Assembly (NCBI GenBank): GCA_946886325.1
Contig: CAMPIK010000029.1
Span: forward strand, 1-11,240
DNA: 11,240 nucleotides
Origin: an uncultured Shinella sp.
GTDB taxonomy: Bacteria > Pseudomonadota > Alphaproteobacteria > Rhizobiales > Rhizobiaceae
Direction: 5' to 3'
Shown: positions 1 to 7,635 of the stretch, piece by piece
How the letters are laid out: the number at the start of each line of letters is the position of its first letter
Position numbering within the stretch: the stretch's first letter is position 1
Program-made: the position numbers and the translations under genes
Notes under the pieces: model-generated
Databases searched by the model: none
What the model saw: the letters and a program-made list of their open reading frames with translations, nothing else
Told to the model about the DNA's origin: nothing

Positions 1-589
1 GGTCGAGGATCTGCGCCTGGATCGTGACGTCGAGCGCCGTCGTCGGCTCGTCGGCGATCAGGATGTCGGGCTCGTTGGCAAGCGCCATGGCGATCATCAC
101 CCGCTGGCGCTGGCCGCCGGACATTTCGTGCGGATAGCTGTCGATGCGCCGGGCGGCATCAGGGATGCCGACGAGGTCGAGAAGCTCCAGCACGCGCTTG
201 CGCGCCGCCCGGTAGCTGCCGCCCCGATGGTGCACGATCACCTCGGCGATCTGGCGGCCGATGGGATAGAGCGGGTCGAGCGAGGTCATCGGCTCCTGGA
301 AGATCATGCTGATCTTCGCGCCGCGCACCCGGTTGAGTTTCGAAGCCGGCAGGCCGACCAGTTCCTCGCCGCGATAGCGGGCGGAGCCGCGGACCCGGCC
401 GTTGCGCGCTAGAAGCCCCATGATGCCCATCATCGTCTGGCTCTTGCCGGAGCCCGATTCGCCGACGACGGCCAGCGTCTCGCGAGCGCGAAGCGAGAGA
501 TCGATGCCCTTGACCGCGTTGACCAGACCATCAGGCGTTTCGAAATCGACCGTCAGGTTCCTGACATCAAGAATGGTTTCCGCCGTCAT
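1..589 (-). CDS. oppD: Oligopeptide ABC transporter ATP-binding protein OppD/DppD-like (partial, C-terminus outside window)
   Basis: This is the cytoplasmic ATPase that powers peptide uptake through the OppBC channel. The first 196 residues are visible. Walker A GESGSGKS is at 43-50, the Q-loop glutamine is near 98 in [12 protein letters not shown], the signature MSGGQRQR is at 156-163, and Walker B LIADEP is at 177-182 followed by the D-loop ALD. The H-loop histidine and C-terminal oligopeptide-transporter domain lie beyond position 1. The ATG at 589 is preceded by AAGGA at good spacing and starts 1 base after the oppC stop, so translation is probably coupled. [11 protein letters not shown] after the Q-loop is typical of the OppD/DppD branch rather than OppF. 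The visible part cannot show whether this is a stand-alone OppD or an OppD-OppF fusion. Peptide specificity is not visible from the ATPase. Confidence 0.93.
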   Translation of the reverse strand, partial: MTAETILDVRNLTVDFETPDGLVNAVKGIDLSLRARETLAVVGESGSGKSQTMMGIMGLLARNGRVRGSARYRGEELVGLPASKLNRVRGAKISMIFQEPMTSLDPLYPIGRQIAEVIVHHRGGSYRAARKRVLELLDLVGIPDAARRIDSYPHEMSGGQRQRVMIAMALANEPDILIADEPTTALDVTIQAQILD

Positions 590-590
590 C

Positions 591-1724
591 TCAGCGATCC
601 TTCGGGTCGAGCGCATCGCGCAATCCGTCGCCGACGAAATTCAGCGAGAACAGCGTGAGCACGAAGAAGATGGCGGGGAAGACCAGCAGCCAGGGCGCCG
701 ACTGGATGTTGTTCGCCCCCTCCGCGATCAGGGCACCCCAGCTCGTCAGCGGCGCCTGCACGCCGAGGCCGAGAAAGGAGAGGAAGCTTTCGAGCAGGAT
801 GACCTTCGGCACGACGACCGTGACGAAGACGATGACCGGGCCGATCGTGTTCGGAATGATGTGGCGGCGGATGATCTGCCAGTCCGTCAGGCCGAGCGCC
901 TGCGCGGCGCCGATGAACTCGCGCCGTTTCAAGGCCAGCGTCTGGCCGCGCACGATGCGCGCCATGTCCAGCCACTCGACCGCGCCGATGACGAGGAAGA
1001 TCAGCACGAAACTGCGCCCGAAGAAGACGACGAGCACCACGACGAGGAAGACGAAGGGCAAGGAATAGAGGATCTCGACCAGCCGCATCATCACATTGTC
1101 GACCCGCCCGCCGAGATAGCCGGAGATCGCGCCATAGGTGACGCCGATGCCGAGCGAGACGAGGCTGGCAAGCAGCCCGACGGCGATCGAAATCTGCCCA
1201 CCCAGCATGACCCGCACAAGAAGATCGCGGCCGTTGAGGTCCGTGCCGAAGGGAAAATACTCCCGTGAGACGCTGCCGGAAATGTCGAGTGTGCGGCCGT
1301 CGTCGCGCGTGGCGACGACTTCGGCCGCGTCGAACTCGTTTGCCCGGTCGAAATAGCGCGTGGTGCGCGGGTCGACCGGCTCGTCGTCGGAAACCGTCGC
1401 GATGAACGTATTTCCGTCGACCTCGAAGGCTGAAAGTTCGACGCGGGCGCGGCGCGCGACGCCTTCCGCCACGCCCTGAAGGTTCGCCGCATCCGGCCGC
1501 GGCTCCAGGCTCGGCGGGATGGTGACATAGGAGGAAAACACCTGGTCGTAGCTGTGGCTGGCGAAGAAGGGGCCGAGGAAGGAAAAGAGCGCGATGGCGA
1601 CCAGCACGACGCAGCCGGCCATGGCCGCGCGATTGCGGCGAAAGCGCAGCGCCGCAAGCTGGTAGAGGCTGCGGCTCGCCGTTTGCGGCAGATCGCCCGC
1701 CGTTGCAGGGGCAAGATCAGTCAT
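591..1724 (-). CDS. oppC: Oligopeptide ABC transporter permease OppC
   Basis: This inner-membrane permease (377 aa) is one half of the peptide channel. A first hydrophobic helix spans about 35-54, as in the OppC N-terminal domain. Further helices lie near 172-200, 218-257, 293-313 and 346-366. The EAA loop that docks on the ATPase is at about 269-291, with [11 protein letters not shown] followed by RRHIIPN. E. coli OppC is about 300 aa; the extra length here is a hydrophilic periplasmic segment at about 55-165 between helices 1 and 2. [17 protein letters not shown] at its end is the usual entry to the core permease domain. The ATG at 1724 lies inside the last codons of oppB (8-base overlap) and is preceded by GAGGG. 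The stop is 1 base before oppD. The family call is firm; the substrate is inferred from oppA. Confidence 0.95.
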   Translation of the reverse strand: MTDLAPATAGDLPQTASRSLYQLAALRFRRNRAAMAGCVVLVAIALFSFLGPFFASHSYDQVFSSYVTIPPSLEPRPDAANLQGVAEGVARRARVELSAFEVDGNTFIATVSDDEPVDPRTTRYFDRANEFDAAEVVATRDDGRTLDISGSVSREYFPFGTDLNGRDLLVRVMLGGQISIAVGLLASLVSLGIGVTYGAISGYLGGRVDNVMMRLVEILYSLPFVFLVVVLVVFFGRSFVLIFLVIGAVEWLDMARIVRGQTLALKRREFIGAAQALGLTDWQIIRRHIIPNTIGPVIVFVTVVVPKVILLESFLSFLGLGVQAPLTSWGALIAEGANNIQSAPWLLVFPAIFFVLTLFSLNFVGDGLRDALDPKDR

Positions 1725-2640
1725 GGCGCACCCTCGGATCGAGCAGGCCGTAGAGAATATCGACCATGAGATTGAACACGATGACGAAGATCGCGACGAG
1801 GATGACGGTTCCCATTACCAGCGTGTAGTCGCGGTTGATGGCGCCGAGCACGAAATAGCGGCCGACGCCGGGGATGGTGAAGATCGTCTCGACCACCGCC
1901 GAGCCCGTCAGCAGTGCCGCCGCGCAGGGCGCGAGATAGGAGACGACCGGCAGCATGGCGCCGCGCATGGCATGGGTGACGACGACGACCCGCGCCGGCA
2001 GGCCATAGGCCCGCGCGGTGCGGATATGGTCGGTGCTGAGCGCCTCGATCATCGAGCCGCGGGTCAGGCGGGCGAAGACGGCAAGCTGCGGCAGCGCGAG
2101 CGCGATGGTCGGCAGGATCAGGAAGCGCAGCGACCCGTCGCCCCAGCCGCCCGCCGGCAGCCAGGCAAGACCGATCGCGAAGACGAGAGTGAGGACCGGT
2201 CCGACAACGAAGTTCGGCACCGTGACGCCGATCGTGGCGACCGACATGACCGCAAAGTCGAAGGCGCTGTTCTGGCGCAATGCCGCGACCGTGCCGGTCG
2301 CAACACCGCCGATGAGCGCCAGGAGCAGCGCATAGAAGCCGAGTTCGACCGAATAGGGCAGACCCTTGCCGATGAGTTCGGCGACGGTGTTGTCCTTGTA
2401 GATATAGCTCGGCCCGAAATCGCCGGTGACCGCATTGGTCATGTAGGTCAGGTACTGGCGCCAGACCGGCTGGTCGAGCTGGTAGGTGCGCAGCAGGTTT
2501 TCCATCGTCGCCGGCGGCAGCGGGCGTTCGAGATTGAACGGCCCGCCGGGTGCGATGCGCATCAGGAAGAAGGAGATGGTGACGACGATGAACAGCGTCG
2601 GCACCGCGCTCGCCAGACGGCGAAGAACGAAGGAGATCAT
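1717..2640 (-). CDS. oppB: Oligopeptide ABC transporter permease OppB
   Basis: This inner-membrane permease pairs with OppC to form the translocation pore. At 307 aa it matches the usual OppB length. The N-terminus MISFVLRRLASAVPTLF leads into helix 1, ending in FFLMRIAPGGPF at about 24-35, a hallmark of OppB/DppB permeases. Later helices are near 98-120, 130-158, 172-194, 232-255 and 275-298. The EAA loop is at about 205-231 (HIRTARAYGLP, then HAMRGAMLP). The ATG at 2640 is preceded by AGGAG about 9 bases upstream. It lies 55 bases after the oppA stop, with a GC-rich hairpin between. Its last 8 bases overlap oppC, which supports a shared transcript. Confidence 0.95.
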   Translation of the reverse strand: MISFVLRRLASAVPTLFIVVTISFFLMRIAPGGPFNLERPLPPATMENLLRTYQLDQPVWRQYLTYMTNAVTGDFGPSYIYKDNTVAELIGKGLPYSVELGFYALLLALIGGVATGTVAALRQNSAFDFAVMSVATIGVTVPNFVVGPVLTLVFAIGLAWLPAGGWGDGSLRFLILPTIALALPQLAVFARLTRGSMIEALSTDHIRTARAYGLPARVVVVTHAMRGAMLPVVSYLAPCAAALLTGSAVVETIFTIPGVGRYFVLGAINRDYTLVMGTVILVAIFVIVFNLMVDILYGLLDPRVRHD

Positions 2641-2659
2641 GGCCCGTACTCCTGCGGAC

Positions 2660-2684
2660 GGCGCGCGCCTTTGTAACGCGCGCC
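2660..2684 (-). promoter_or_regulatory. GC-rich hairpin between oppA and oppB
   Basis: An 8-base perfect inverted repeat (GGCGCGCG at 2660-2667, CGCGCGCC at 2677-2684) flanks a 9-base loop. It lies wholly in the 55-base gap between the oppA stop and the oppB start. No T-run follows in the direction of transcription, so it is not a classical intrinsic terminator. In other ABC importer operons, a stem here protects the binding-protein mRNA from 3' decay or slows read-through, giving more binding protein than permease. That role is inferred here by analogy. Confidence 0.55.
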
Positions 2685-2695
2685 GGCCGGGTCGG

Positions 2696-4294
2696 TTATT
2701 CCGAGACGCTCAGGAAACGGCTGAGATGCTGGTTGGGCGAATTATCCTGCCAGCCCTCGACACGATCGGAGACGAGCCAGAGATCGGCCTGGGTGAGGAA
2801 GGGCGCGATCGGCTGCTCCTTCATCAAGAGCGCTTCGGCATCCTGGAGGATCTTGGCGCGGGCGGCCGGATCCTGCTCCTCGTAGGACTTCTTCATCAGC
2901 GCGTCGAAATCGGCGTTCTGATAGTGCCCGTAGTTGAAGGTCTTGTTCGTGCTGACGCTGAGCGCGAGGAAATTCTCGGCATCCGCATAGTCGGCGACCC
3001 AGCCGGCACGCGCCACGTTGAAGGCGCCGCCTTCCTGGAGATAGGCGTAGTGCGAGGAGACGTCGAGATTGACGAGCGAGACCTCGGCGCCGAACGTGTT
3101 CTTCCACATGTCGGCCACCGCCGTCGCCACGCGCTCGTGGTTCGGGTTGGTGTTGTAGCGGATCTCGATCTTCAGCGGCTTGCCGCCCTCGCCATAGCCC
3201 GCTTCCTTCATCAGGGCGATCGCCTTGTCCTCGCGGTCGAGCTGCGACAGGGTGCCGAACTCGGCCTTCGACGGCTCGCCGTAGCTTTCGATGCCCGGCG
3301 GCACCATGGAATAGGCCGGGATCTGCGAGCCGCTGTAGATCTCGTCGGCGATGAAGTCGCGGTCGACCGCCATCGAGAGCGCCTGGCGCACGCGGACATC
3401 GCTATAGGGTTCCTGCCGCGTGTCGAAAGCGTAGTAATAGGTGGCAAGCGTCGGCGAGACGTGCACCTGCTTGCCGTAGCTTTCCGTCAGCCGGTCGATC
3501 TGGTCGGCGGAGAAATTGTAGACGAGGTCCATTTCCTTGGCCTCGAAGCGGCGGACCGAGGCGGCCTGGTCGTCGATCGGGTAGAAGATGACCTTGTCGA
3601 GCTTGACGTTGGCGGCGTCCCAGTAGTTCTCGTTCTTCTCGACGACGAGATTGTCGTTCGGAACGTGGCTGACGAGTTTGAAGGCGCCGTTGGAAACCAT
3701 CGTGCCGGGCTTGACGAAATCCGCGCCGTTCTTCTCGACGCTCGCCTTGGAAACCGGCAGCGCCGTCTGGTGCGCCAGGAGTTCGAGGAAGAAAGGCGTC
3801 GGGCGTTCGAGCGTGACCTCGAGCGTCTTTTCGTCGACGGCCTTCACGCCCAGTTCCTCGACCGGCACCTCACCCTTGTTGACCTTCTGGGCGTTCTTGA
3901 TCGGATAGAGAATGTTGGCGTAGCCGGCCGCGGTCTTCGGATCCTCGACGCGCTTGTAGGAGAAGGCGAAATCCTCTGCCGTCACCGGCGAGCCGTCTGA
4001 CCATTTCGCATCGGCGCGGAGCTTGAATGTGTAGACGGTGCCGTCGTCCGAAACGGTCCAGCTTTCCGCGGCACCCGGCACGATCTTGCCGGCGGCGTCA
4101 TAGATCGTCAGGCCCTCGTAGAGGTCCTTGAGGATGAACTCCTCGATATTGATGGACGTGTGCGCCTGGTCGAGCGTCTGCGGTTCGCCGGCATTGCCGC
4201 GATGAAGCACGGCCTCGGCCAGCGCCGGGCTGATGCTGCCGAGCAGCGCACCTGCAACCAGTGCGGCACGAATCGAACGAGCGTGAAAGATCAT
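2696..4294 (-). CDS. oppA: Periplasmic oligopeptide-binding protein OppA-like
   Basis: This is the extracytoplasmic solute-binding protein (SBP_bac_5 family) that delivers peptides to OppBCD. It has 532 aa, close to E. coli OppA. Residues 1-26 form a Sec signal peptide: arginines at 6 and 9, a hydrophobic stretch, and cleavage after PALA before EAVLHRG. There is no lipobox cysteine. The mature protein has the expected family features: LHRGNAGEPQTLDQ, then a DLYEGL segment, DDGTVYTFKLR with KWSDGSPVTAEDFAFS, and a later VRQALSMAVDRDFI segment. The ATG at 4294 is preceded by AAGGAAGG about 7 bases upstream. It is the first gene of the operon; a candidate promoter lies at 4369-4397. The call could equally cover a DppA- or MppA-like variant, because ligand preference cannot be read from sequence. 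Confidence 0.93.
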   Translation of the reverse strand: MIFHARSIRAALVAGALLGSISPALAEAVLHRGNAGEPQTLDQAHTSINIEEFILKDLYEGLTIYDAAGKIVPGAAESWTVSDDGTVYTFKLRADAKWSDGSPVTAEDFAFSYKRVEDPKTAAGYANILYPIKNAQKVNKGEVPVEELGVKAVDEKTLEVTLERPTPFFLELLAHQTALPVSKASVEKNGADFVKPGTMVSNGAFKLVSHVPNDNLVVEKNENYWDAANVKLDKVIFYPIDDQAASVRRFEAKEMDLVYNFSADQIDRLTESYGKQVHVSPTLATYYYAFDTRQEPYSDVRVRQALSMAVDRDFIADEIYSGSQIPAYSMVPPGIESYGEPSKAEFGTLSQLDREDKAIALMKEAGYGEGGKPLKIEIRYNTNPNHERVATAVADMWKNTFGAEVSLVNLDVSSHYAYLQEGGAFNVARAGWVADYADAENFLALSVSTNKTFNYGHYQNADFDALMKKSYEEQDPAARAKILQDAEALLMKEQPIAPFLTQADLWLVSDRVEGWQDNSPNQHLSRFLSVSE

Positions 4295-4368
4295 AGTCAG
4301 CCTTCCTTCCCCTTTATTAGGTTTATGCGGACAAGGAAGAGCCAGAAATCCGACATTGACAAGGCCTA

Positions 4369-4397
4369 AAAATAGCCTGCCGGTCGGCGGCGATCAA
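4369..4397 (-). promoter_or_regulatory. Candidate sigma70-type promoter for oppABCD
   Basis: On the minus strand TTGATC (4397-4392) is followed after exactly 17 bases by TATTTT (4374-4369). Transcription would start near 4362, giving a leader of about 67 bases before the oppA ATG. A 10-base perfect palindrome, TTCGCGCGAA at 4414-4423, lies just upstream of the -35 box and could bind a regulator. The prediction rests on box similarity and spacing only. Confidence 0.4.
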
Positions 4398-4508
4398 AAG
4401 TGATGAGACATTTTTCGCGCGAAGGTTGCGTGCGGCGCTGGCGATCGCACGGCGACGAAATCCGCGCTATCTCTGCCCCTGCCCAAGGCTGATTAAAGAG
4501 AAAAACCA

Positions 4509-4528
4509 TGACGCTGACGTCAACGTAA
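4509..4528. promoter_or_regulatory. 20-base imperfect palindrome, candidate operator
   Basis: TGACGCTGACGTCAACGTAA reads almost the same on both strands (16 of 20 positions symmetric) around a central TGACGTCA. The shape suits a dimeric regulator. TGACG recurs nearby at 4543-4547 and 4583-4587. The site is about 145 bases upstream of the predicted oppA transcription start, and no plus-strand gene follows it. The general look recalls operators of MerR-type LiuR regulators, but I cannot assign a protein. Confidence 0.35.
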
Positions 4529-4580
4529 CAATCGAAATGCCATGACGCCTGCGTGGCTATGATTGTTTCACGACAATAGC

Positions 4581-4640
4581 TTTGACGTGTGTCACCGGGC
4601 CGGAAACGAGACGCGTCCGTTGAATTGGACGCGCGTCAAA
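4581..4640 (+). other. Long inverted repeat, possible structured RNA element
   Basis: TTTGACGTGTGTC (4581-4593) can pair with GACGCGCGTCAAA (4628-4640). All 13 positions pair if the plus strand is transcribed, two of them as U-G wobbles. On the minus strand the same two positions are mismatches, so a plus-strand RNA fits better. A competing inner hairpin pairs CGCGTCC (4612-4618) with GGACGCG (4627-4633). No T-run follows, so it is not a terminator. A small hairpin, ATTGT/ACAAT at 4562-4577, precedes it. Confidence 0.3.
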
Positions 4641-4710
4641 AACCGCCTGCGCCCTGCAAGCGGAGCGCGAAACGACAAGATGTGGAAAATCGTCGGGCAC
4701 GCTTTAGAAG

Positions 4711-4725
4711 GCCCGAAAGGCGGGC
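4711..4725 (-). terminator. Weak candidate terminator after the suhB-like gene
   Basis: The minus strand folds GCCCG-CCTTT-CGGGC and is followed by CTTCTAAAG, a poor T-rich tail. It sits about 85 bases past the stop of the inositol monophosphatase gene, where an operon end is expected. The stem is only 5 base pairs and the tail is interrupted, so this is a tentative call. Confidence 0.22.
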
Positions 4726-4810
4726 GCGATCAGGGCCTCAGCGCCCAGAAACGATGCGCAGACAGGCCTGGCCCGCCACAAAGAGGTCGCAATTCGCGCG
4801 ATTTCGGCGC

Positions 4811-5611
4811 TCAGCGCGTCGGAACCGGACGGTGGACGACCTCCATCAGTGCCTTCTGGAGCTCCTCCTTGCCGGCCCCGACCGAGCCCATGTCGAGCAT
4901 CGCGCTGCCGCCGTCCATGTCGGAGACGAAACCGCCGGCTTCGCGCACCAAGAGGATGCCCGCGGCGATGTCCCAGGCGGAAAGATCGCGCTCCCAGAAA
5001 CCGTCGAAACGGCCGGCCGCGACATAGGCGAGGTCGAGCGAGGCGGAGCCGAGACGGCGTACGCCGGCGACCTCGCCCATGACATGGCGCAGTTCGACGA
5101 GGAACTTGCCGTGATTGCCGCGGCCGAGATGCGGCAGGCCGCAACCGATGACGGCGTCGGAGAGGTTCTTGCGCATGGCGACGCGCAGCCGGCGATCGTT
5201 GACGAAGGCGCCGCCGCCCCGCTCCGCCGTGAAGAGTTCGTCGGTCGCCGGGTTCAGGACAACGGCCGCGACGATCTCGCCGTTGCGCTCCAGCGCGATC
5301 GAGATCGCGAAGGTCGGGATGCCGTGCAGGAAGTTCGTCGTGCCGTCGAGCGGGTCGACGATCCAGCGGTGCGCGCCATCCGTGCCCTTGATCTCCTCGC
5401 TCTCCTCGCCGAGGAAACCATAGGTCGGGCGCGCCTTCAGAAGCTCCTCGCGCAGCAGCTTCTCGGCCTTGCGGTCGGCCTGCGAGACATAGTCGCCGGG
5501 TCCCTTGAGCGACACCTGGAGGTTCTGCACCTCGCCGAAATCGCGCGCGAGCGACTTGCCGGCCTTGAAGGCGGCCTGGACCATGACGTTGAGAAGAGCG
5601 GAGCGGGCCAT
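4811..5611 (-). CDS. suhB: Inositol monophosphatase family protein, SuhB-like
   Basis: This is a Mg2+-dependent phosphatase of the inositol monophosphatase family. Members hydrolyse myo-inositol 1-phosphate; E. coli SuhB also binds the rRNA antitermination complex. It has 266 aa, almost exactly the length of E. coli SuhB. The metal site is intact: GEE at 68-70, motif 1 WIVDPLDGTTNFLHG at 83-97 with Asp86 and Asp89, and motif 2 WERDLSAWDIAAGILLVREAGG at 206-227 with Asp214. The ATG at 5611 has AAAGGA about 11 bases upstream. It begins 63 bases after efp on the same strand, so the two are probably co-transcribed. The length and WDIAAG context favour SuhB over CysQ- or histidinol-phosphatase-type relatives, but the physiological substrate is inferred. 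Confidence 0.92.
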   Translation of the reverse strand: MARSALLNVMVQAAFKAGKSLARDFGEVQNLQVSLKGPGDYVSQADRKAEKLLREELLKARPTYGFLGEESEEIKGTDGAHRWIVDPLDGTTNFLHGIPTFAISIALERNGEIVAAVVLNPATDELFTAERGGGAFVNDRRLRVAMRKNLSDAVIGCGLPHLGRGNHGKFLVELRHVMGEVAGVRRLGSASLDLAYVAAGRFDGFWERDLSAWDIAAGILLVREAGGFVSDMDGGSAMLDMGSVGAGKEELQKALMEVVHRPVPTR

Positions 5612-5674
5612 GTTCTTGTTTTTCCTTTGGACTGTCGCGGCGGCGCCCCGATGGGCGGCCGCGTGCCGCAGCCG

Positions 5675-6238
5675 TCAGTCGGCGCGGCGAAGATAGGTGA
5701 TTTCGTTGGTGTCGACGAGAATGCGCTCGCCGGCCTCGATGAAGGGCGGCACCAGCACGCGCACGCCGTTTTCCAGGATCGCCGGTTTGTAGGACGAGGC
5801 CGCCGTCTGGCCCTTGACGACCGGATCGGCTTCCGTGATCGCCAGCACGACCTGATCGGGAAGCGCCACGCCGATCGGCTTTTCGCCGTAGAGCTGGACC
5901 GTGACCATCATGCCATCCTGCAGGAAGGCGGCGCGGTCGCCGACGAATTCCTTCTGCAGCTCGAGCTGCTCGTAGCTGTCGACATCCATGAAGACGAGGC
6001 TCTCGCCCTGCTCGAAGAGGAACTGGAAGTCCTTCTTCTCGAGATCGACCTTCTCGACCGTATCGACGGTGCGGAAGCGCTCGTTGAGCTTGGTGCCGTC
6101 GATCAGGTTCTTCAGTTCGACCTGGTTGAAGGCGCCGCCCTTGCCCGGCTTGACGGTATTGCACTTGACCGCCGCCCAGAGCCCGCCATTGTGCTCGATG
6201 ACGCTTCCCGGCCGGATTTCGCTGGCGCTGATCTTCAT
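5675..6238 (-). CDS. efp: Translation elongation factor P
   Basis: EF-P binds the ribosome between the P and E sites and relieves stalling at consecutive prolines. It has 187 aa, against 188 in E. coli, with the three expected parts: a KOW-like N-terminal domain, a central OB domain and a C-terminal OB domain ending in [12 protein letters not shown]. The loop VKPGKGGAF places Lys33 at the position that EpmA beta-lysylates in E. coli. Whether this organism modifies it is not visible here. The same frame stays open far upstream, but [11 protein letters not shown] at 6238 is the family N-terminus and has ACGGA upstream. It follows the SEL1 gene by 164 bases, so it may have its own promoter. The Agrobacterium homologue, chvH, is known to be needed for virulence. 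Confidence 0.97.
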   Translation of the reverse strand: MKISASEIRPGSVIEHNGGLWAAVKCNTVKPGKGGAFNQVELKNLIDGTKLNERFRTVDTVEKVDLEKKDFQFLFEQGESLVFMDVDSYEQLELQKEFVGDRAAFLQDGMMVTVQLYGEKPIGVALPDQVVLAITEADPVVKGQTAASSYKPAILENGVRVLVPPFIEAGERILVDTNEITYLRRAD

Positions 6239-6402
6239 GAACGTGTTCCGTTGAGACAATGCCCGGCTTCGCGACGCCTGACGGGCGCGGACCGGAACCG
6301 CGGCCTCAAGACCACAAATCCCCCGAAGTTTCAAGGCTCGGCCCGTCGAAGCCTGCGATTTGCGGCAGACGAGACGCCACAACCCGCAGCCGTGGGCCGG
6401 CG

Positions 6403-7383
6403 TCAGGACGAACGGAACTTGTTGGCCGCGTCGAGGCCGGCCTTCTGTTCCTCGTCGGTCAGGCCGAGATAGAAGTCCTCGAGCGCCGGATCCTTGAAGC
6501 CGGCCCGGCGTGACAGCACGAACCATTTGGCCGCCTCGACCGGGTTTGGCCGGGTGCCGATCGCATTGACATAGAGATGGGCGAGACGGTTCTGCGCCGC
6601 CACATTGCCGCCCTCGGCGGCCTGCTTCATCCAGTTGAACCCCGCCTCGTAGTCCCGCTTGCCGGCCGTGCCGTTGACGAGCCAGATCGCGAGGTCGAAC
6701 TGGGCCGTGTCATAGCCGGCGCGCGCGGCGCGATGCAGCCACTCGCGGGCCCGCTTGCGCTTTTCTTCCGGCAGGTCCTTGAGGTTCAGGTAGATCTGCG
6801 ACAGGGCATATTGCGAATCCGCGATGCCCTGTTCGGCGGATTTCTCGTAATAGGGCATCGCCTCGCGCAGGCCCTTTTCGCCCGGCGAATTGGCGACGAG
6901 CACCTGCGCATAGTTGAACTGGGCGGACGGGTTGCCGGCATCGGCCGCCTTCTTCATCATCTCGTCGGCCTTCGCCCGGTCGCGCGGCACGACCGAACCT
7001 TCCATCAGCAGGAGGGCGTATTTGAACATCGCCGACGGGTTTCCGCCCTCGGCCGCCTGCCCGTACCAGAAGGCGGCGTCCTTGCGGTTCCGCTTGACGC
7101 CAAGACCTTGCTCGAAGATTTCGGCAACAAGCGTCTGCGCGGCGGCGTCGCCAAGCTGCGCGCGCGGCAAGGCGAGTTCCATGGCGGTCAGGTAGAAGCC
7201 GCGCTGATAGGCGCCATAGGCCTCGTCCACCTTGCCCTCGAACGGTTTTTCCGCCGGCAGATCCGGCAGTTCGACGCCCATCCGGTCGAGCACGTTGATG
7301 CCCTCCGACGGACCTGTAGTCTCGCCGTCTTCGGTCTTGTTGCCGCCTTCGGCCTTTTCCGCGTCGAGCGTGCTCGGCAGCAT
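6403..7383 (-). CDS. SEL1-repeat protein, downstream fragment without signal peptide
   Basis: This is the intact open part after the internal TAG. The ATG at 7383 is the first usable start after the stop (326 aa). Six SEL1-type helical repeats lie at about 78-112, 114-148, 150-184, 186-221, 223-257 and 259-293, with the pattern GN.SAQF.YA..L....  .KA..W..KAAE. SEL1 repeats form solenoids that bind other proteins; rhizobial ExoR is a known periplasmic example, but this protein is longer and no orthology is claimed. Residues 1-50 are acidic and low-complexity. If translated from here, the product would stay in the cytoplasm. Spacing to GGAAGG just before the ATG is too short for a good ribosome site, so expression is doubtful. 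Confidence 0.6.
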   Translation of the reverse strand: MLPSTLDAEKAEGGNKTEDGETTGPSEGINVLDRMGVELPDLPAEKPFEGKVDEAYGAYQRGFYLTAMELALPRAQLGDAAAQTLVAEIFEQGLGVKRNRKDAAFWYGQAAEGGNPSAMFKYALLLMEGSVVPRDRAKADEMMKKAADAGNPSAQFNYAQVLVANSPGEKGLREAMPYYEKSAEQGIADSQYALSQIYLNLKDLPEEKRKRAREWLHRAARAGYDTAQFDLAIWLVNGTAGKRDYEAGFNWMKQAAEGGNVAAQNRLAHLYVNAIGTRPNPVEAAKWFVLSRRAGFKDPALEDFYLGLTDEEQKAGLDAANKFRSS

Positions 7384-7626
7384 GCCTTCCGCCGCCTGGC
7401 CGGGCGCTTCGAGCGTCTAGGTTCCAACCGCGACCGGATCGGTCAGCCGGCCGGACTTGCCGTCCTCGATATCGCCGTCATCGGACGTCGCCGCGGCAGC
7501 ATCTTCGCCGCCGGTCGTGACCCCCGGCAGGTCCTGCGCGCGGGACGCTACGGTGCTGCCGAGCGAAAGGCTCGTCGCCATCAGCAGGATAAGCGCAAGT
7601 GTGGAGGTCGTTGGGGGCCTGATCAT
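6403..7626 (-). pseudogene. Secreted SEL1-repeat protein gene interrupted by an in-frame TAG
   Basis: One reading frame runs from the ATG at 7626 to the TGA at 6403. It is open except for a single TAG at 7417-7419. The first 69 codons give a signal peptide (MIRPPTTSTLALILLM, probable cleavage after SRA at 30) and an acidic linker. After the stop come 11 sense codons (TLEAPGQAAEG) and then the SEL1 part. With one base changed (for example CAG or GAG) the product would be about 407 aa: signal peptide, acidic linker, six SEL1 repeats. The frame, composition and linker style continue across the stop, which argues for a recent nonsense change or a sequencing error rather than two genes. The start is 9 bases after the stop of the ThiE-like gene, so they likely share a transcript. 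Confidence 0.7.
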
Positions 7627-7635
7627 AGGCGGCGT

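Larger units (their letters stand above)
4295..4810. other. 516-base intergenic region without a supported gene
   Basis: The region lies between the oppA start and the stop of the inositol monophosphatase gene; both genes point left. It is more AT-rich over about 4295-4580 than its surroundings. It holds the candidate oppA promoter, several palindromes (4414-4423, 4509-4528) and hairpins (4562-4577, 4581-4640, 4711-4725). Open frames that cross it run antisense into the next gene, and I see no protein-like composition in them. A six-codon frame, ATG ACG CTG ACG TCA ACG TAA at 4508-4528, is probably chance. A small RNA is possible but I cannot show a full promoter-terminator pair. Confidence 0.6.

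Noticed and set aside
1723..2676. A plus-strand open frame antisense to oppB, rich in D, E, R and H
   Set aside because: It is the complement of hydrophobic permease codons in a high-GC gene and is not a protein family.
2486..4000. A 504-codon plus-strand open frame antisense to oppA
   Set aside because: It has charged low-complexity composition and no motif. oppA on the other strand is well supported by signal peptide and family motifs.
4508..4528. Six-codon open frame preceded by AAAGAGAAAA as a leader peptide
   Set aside because: No gene follows on the plus strand, the upstream purine run is not a proper ribosome site, and the sequence is better explained as a palindrome.
4612..4633. CGCGTCC/GGACGCG hairpin as an intrinsic terminator
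   Set aside because: There is no T-run on either strand next to the stem.
6372..6404. GACGCC/GGCGTC inverted repeat at the end of the SEL1 gene as a terminator
   Set aside because: The stem is short, it overlaps the stop codon and no T-run follows on the minus strand.
4589..6472. A 627-codon plus-strand open frame
   Set aside because: It runs antisense through the inositol monophosphatase and efp genes, has no recognisable domain and has shadow-type composition. Both genes on the other strand are unmistakable.
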